A stretch of 5,224 nucleotides of DNA from an uncultured Myxococcales bacterium (GTDB lineage: Bacteria; Myxococcota_A; Bradymonadia; UBA7976; UBA1532), in assembly GCA_937896275.1 (NCBI GenBank), contig CALBMW010000839.1:1-5224 (forward strand). The letters run 5' to 3'. Below are positions 4,575 to 5,224 of this stretch, in pieces; within the stretch, counting starts at the first letter, position 1; every line of letters begins with the position of its first letter. The position numbers were made by a program, and so were the translations under genes. The notes under the pieces are model-generated. The model saw only the letters and a program-made list of their open reading frames with translations, was not told the origin of the DNA and did no database searches.

Positions 4575-5224
4575 TCAGAGGGTGCGTACGCGCTTGCGCA
4601 CGGCGGCGAAGACGTCGGGCAGGGATCCGGTCTGGGCGCTGCGGATGATCGCGTCGGGGATCGCAACGTCCGGATCGACGTCGATCTCGTAGACCAGCAG
4701 GGACTTGTGCCCCTCGCCCCATGGGTAGACCGACCAGCGGCCGTTGTTGCGCTTGTAGGTGCCGCGGACCAGCGACCAGCTGCGCTGGAAGCCGCCCTCC
4801 TCGGTCTTGCTCTCGCTCGAGCGGACCACCGACCACAGGTTGTCGAAGGGGAAGGGCATGTCGATCTCGACGCGGCAGACCGACTGATTGCCGTCGCGGC
4901 TGACCAGCTTGCTGCTCTTGGTGCGGGGCATGAACTTGCTGAAGTGCTCGCAGTCGCGGACGACAGGCCACACCGTCGCCGCCGGGGCGTCCACGACGCC
5001 CATCGCGCGGGCGGACACGCCGCTCCCCCCCGTGGGATCGAGGCGCTCGACGACGACCTCGCCCTTCGCCAGCGAGGCCTTCGCCTCGGCGCCGAGATCG
5101 GGCGCAGCCTCGGCGGCTCCCGAGACGAGCGCGATCGGCAGCGCCAACGACCCGGCGAGCAGCGTGCGTGCGAGCAGCGTGCGTGCGAGCAGCGTGCGTG
5201 CGAGCAGCGTGCGTGCGAGCAGCG
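4575..5224 (-). CDS. Exported START/SRPBCC-fold protein, 5' end outside the window
   Basis: Partial gene: the frame stays open to the right edge. Counting from TTG 5147 (190 residues), residues about 48-185 resemble the START-like SRPBCC fold (polyketide cyclase/COQ10-type lipid-binding proteins). Features are the VVDAPAATVWPVVRDCEHFS entry, the KFMPR loop, beta-strand segments such as LWSVVRSSES, SWSLVRGTYKRN and LLVYEIDVDPD, and a long C-terminal helix SLPDVFAAVRKRV. The family binds hydrophobic ligands in a deep cavity; the ligand here is unknown. I reject TTG 5147 as the start: it has no ribosome-binding site and leaves a signal lacking a basic n-region. Reading upstream gives LLAGSLALPIALVSGAAEA, a good hydrophobic core and A-X-A cleavage site, preceded by in-frame Leu-Leu-Ala-Arg-Thr repeats. 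No ATG or GTG occurs in frame in the repeats, so the start is beyond 5224. The export signal suggests a periplasmic or secreted location, which is uncommon for this fold. Confidence 0.82.
   Translation of the reverse strand, partial: LLARTLLARTLLARTLLARTLLAGSLALPIALVSGAAEAAPDLGAEAKASLAKGEVVVERLDPTGGSGVSARAMGVVDAPAATVWPVVRDCEHFSKFMPRTKSSKLVSRDGNQSVCRVEIDMPFPFDNLWSVVRSSESKTEEGGFQRSWSLVRGTYKRNNGRWSVYPWGEGHKSLLVYEIDVDPDVAIPDAIIRSAQTGSLPDVFAAVRKRVRTL
5155..5224. repeat. 15-bp tandem repeat within the signal region of the SRPBCC gene
   Basis: The unit AGCGTGCGTGCGAGC occurs as four perfect copies (5161-5220), preceded by the last six bases of a copy (5155-5160) and followed by four more bases up to the window end, about 4.7 units in all. 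Because 15 is a multiple of three, copy changes keep frame. On the minus strand the gene frame reads CTG CTC GCA CGC ACG, Leu-Leu-Ala-Arg-Thr. The array continues past the window, so its full length is unknown. Confidence 0.93.

Noticed and set aside
3724..4971. 415-codon minus-strand open frame over the M23 end, PEGA and SRPBCC genes
   Set aside because: The translation is Arg/Pro-rich with no domain; the other minus-strand frames give PEGA, AgmX-like and SRPBCC matches.
4575..5147. TTG at 5147 as the start of the SRPBCC gene
   Set aside because: There is no ribosome-binding site, no basic n-region, and the frame continues upstream into a better signal core and the repeat.
5155..5224. CRISPR array
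   Set aside because: The 15-bp units are directly adjacent with no spacers, and they are in frame with a gene.

Overview
The window is very GC-rich (roughly 70% by eye, not computed), with codon third positions dominated by G and C. It holds six compact genes, five of which encode exported proteins. A response regulator with a degenerate HDOD domain, lipoproteins with Asp/Ala/Pro-rich linkers, a PEGA domain joined to an AgmX/PglI-type C-terminal domain, and an M23 peptidase with the YDGHEGTD-type motif together suggest a myxobacterium or relative (Myxococcota). This is an inference from gene content; no marker gene is present. I see no RNA genes, mobile elements or CRISPR, and no gene-free stretch longer than about 75 bases.

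Layout. Positions 13-1365 (+) encode a receiver-HDOD signalling protein. It converges on a minus-strand pair: a small secreted cysteine-containing protein (1955 to 1395) and, upstream of it, a lipoprotein of unknown function (2850 to 2026). A 70-base gap between those two holds a perfect 8-bp GC hairpin and a possible internal promoter. A 74-base divergent intergenic region rich in dyads (2851-2924) separates the lipoprotein from an M23-family peptidase lipoprotein on the plus strand (2925-3815). That gene converges, with a 9-base gap, on a second minus-strand pair: a PEGA/AgmX-like lipoprotein (4526 to 3825) and, upstream of it, an exported START/SRPBCC-fold protein (4575 to the window edge).

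The most unusual signal is at the right edge. A perfect 15-bp tandem repeat (5155-5224, still running at the last base) lies in frame in the export-signal region of the SRPBCC gene and encodes repeated Leu-Leu-Ala-Arg-Thr. The real start of that gene must therefore be outside the window, or the contig broke in the repeat.

How the genes work together is not evident. The common theme is the cell envelope: lipid-anchored or periplasmic proteins, one of them probably acting on peptidoglycan. The response regulator may belong to a different, upstream transcription unit.
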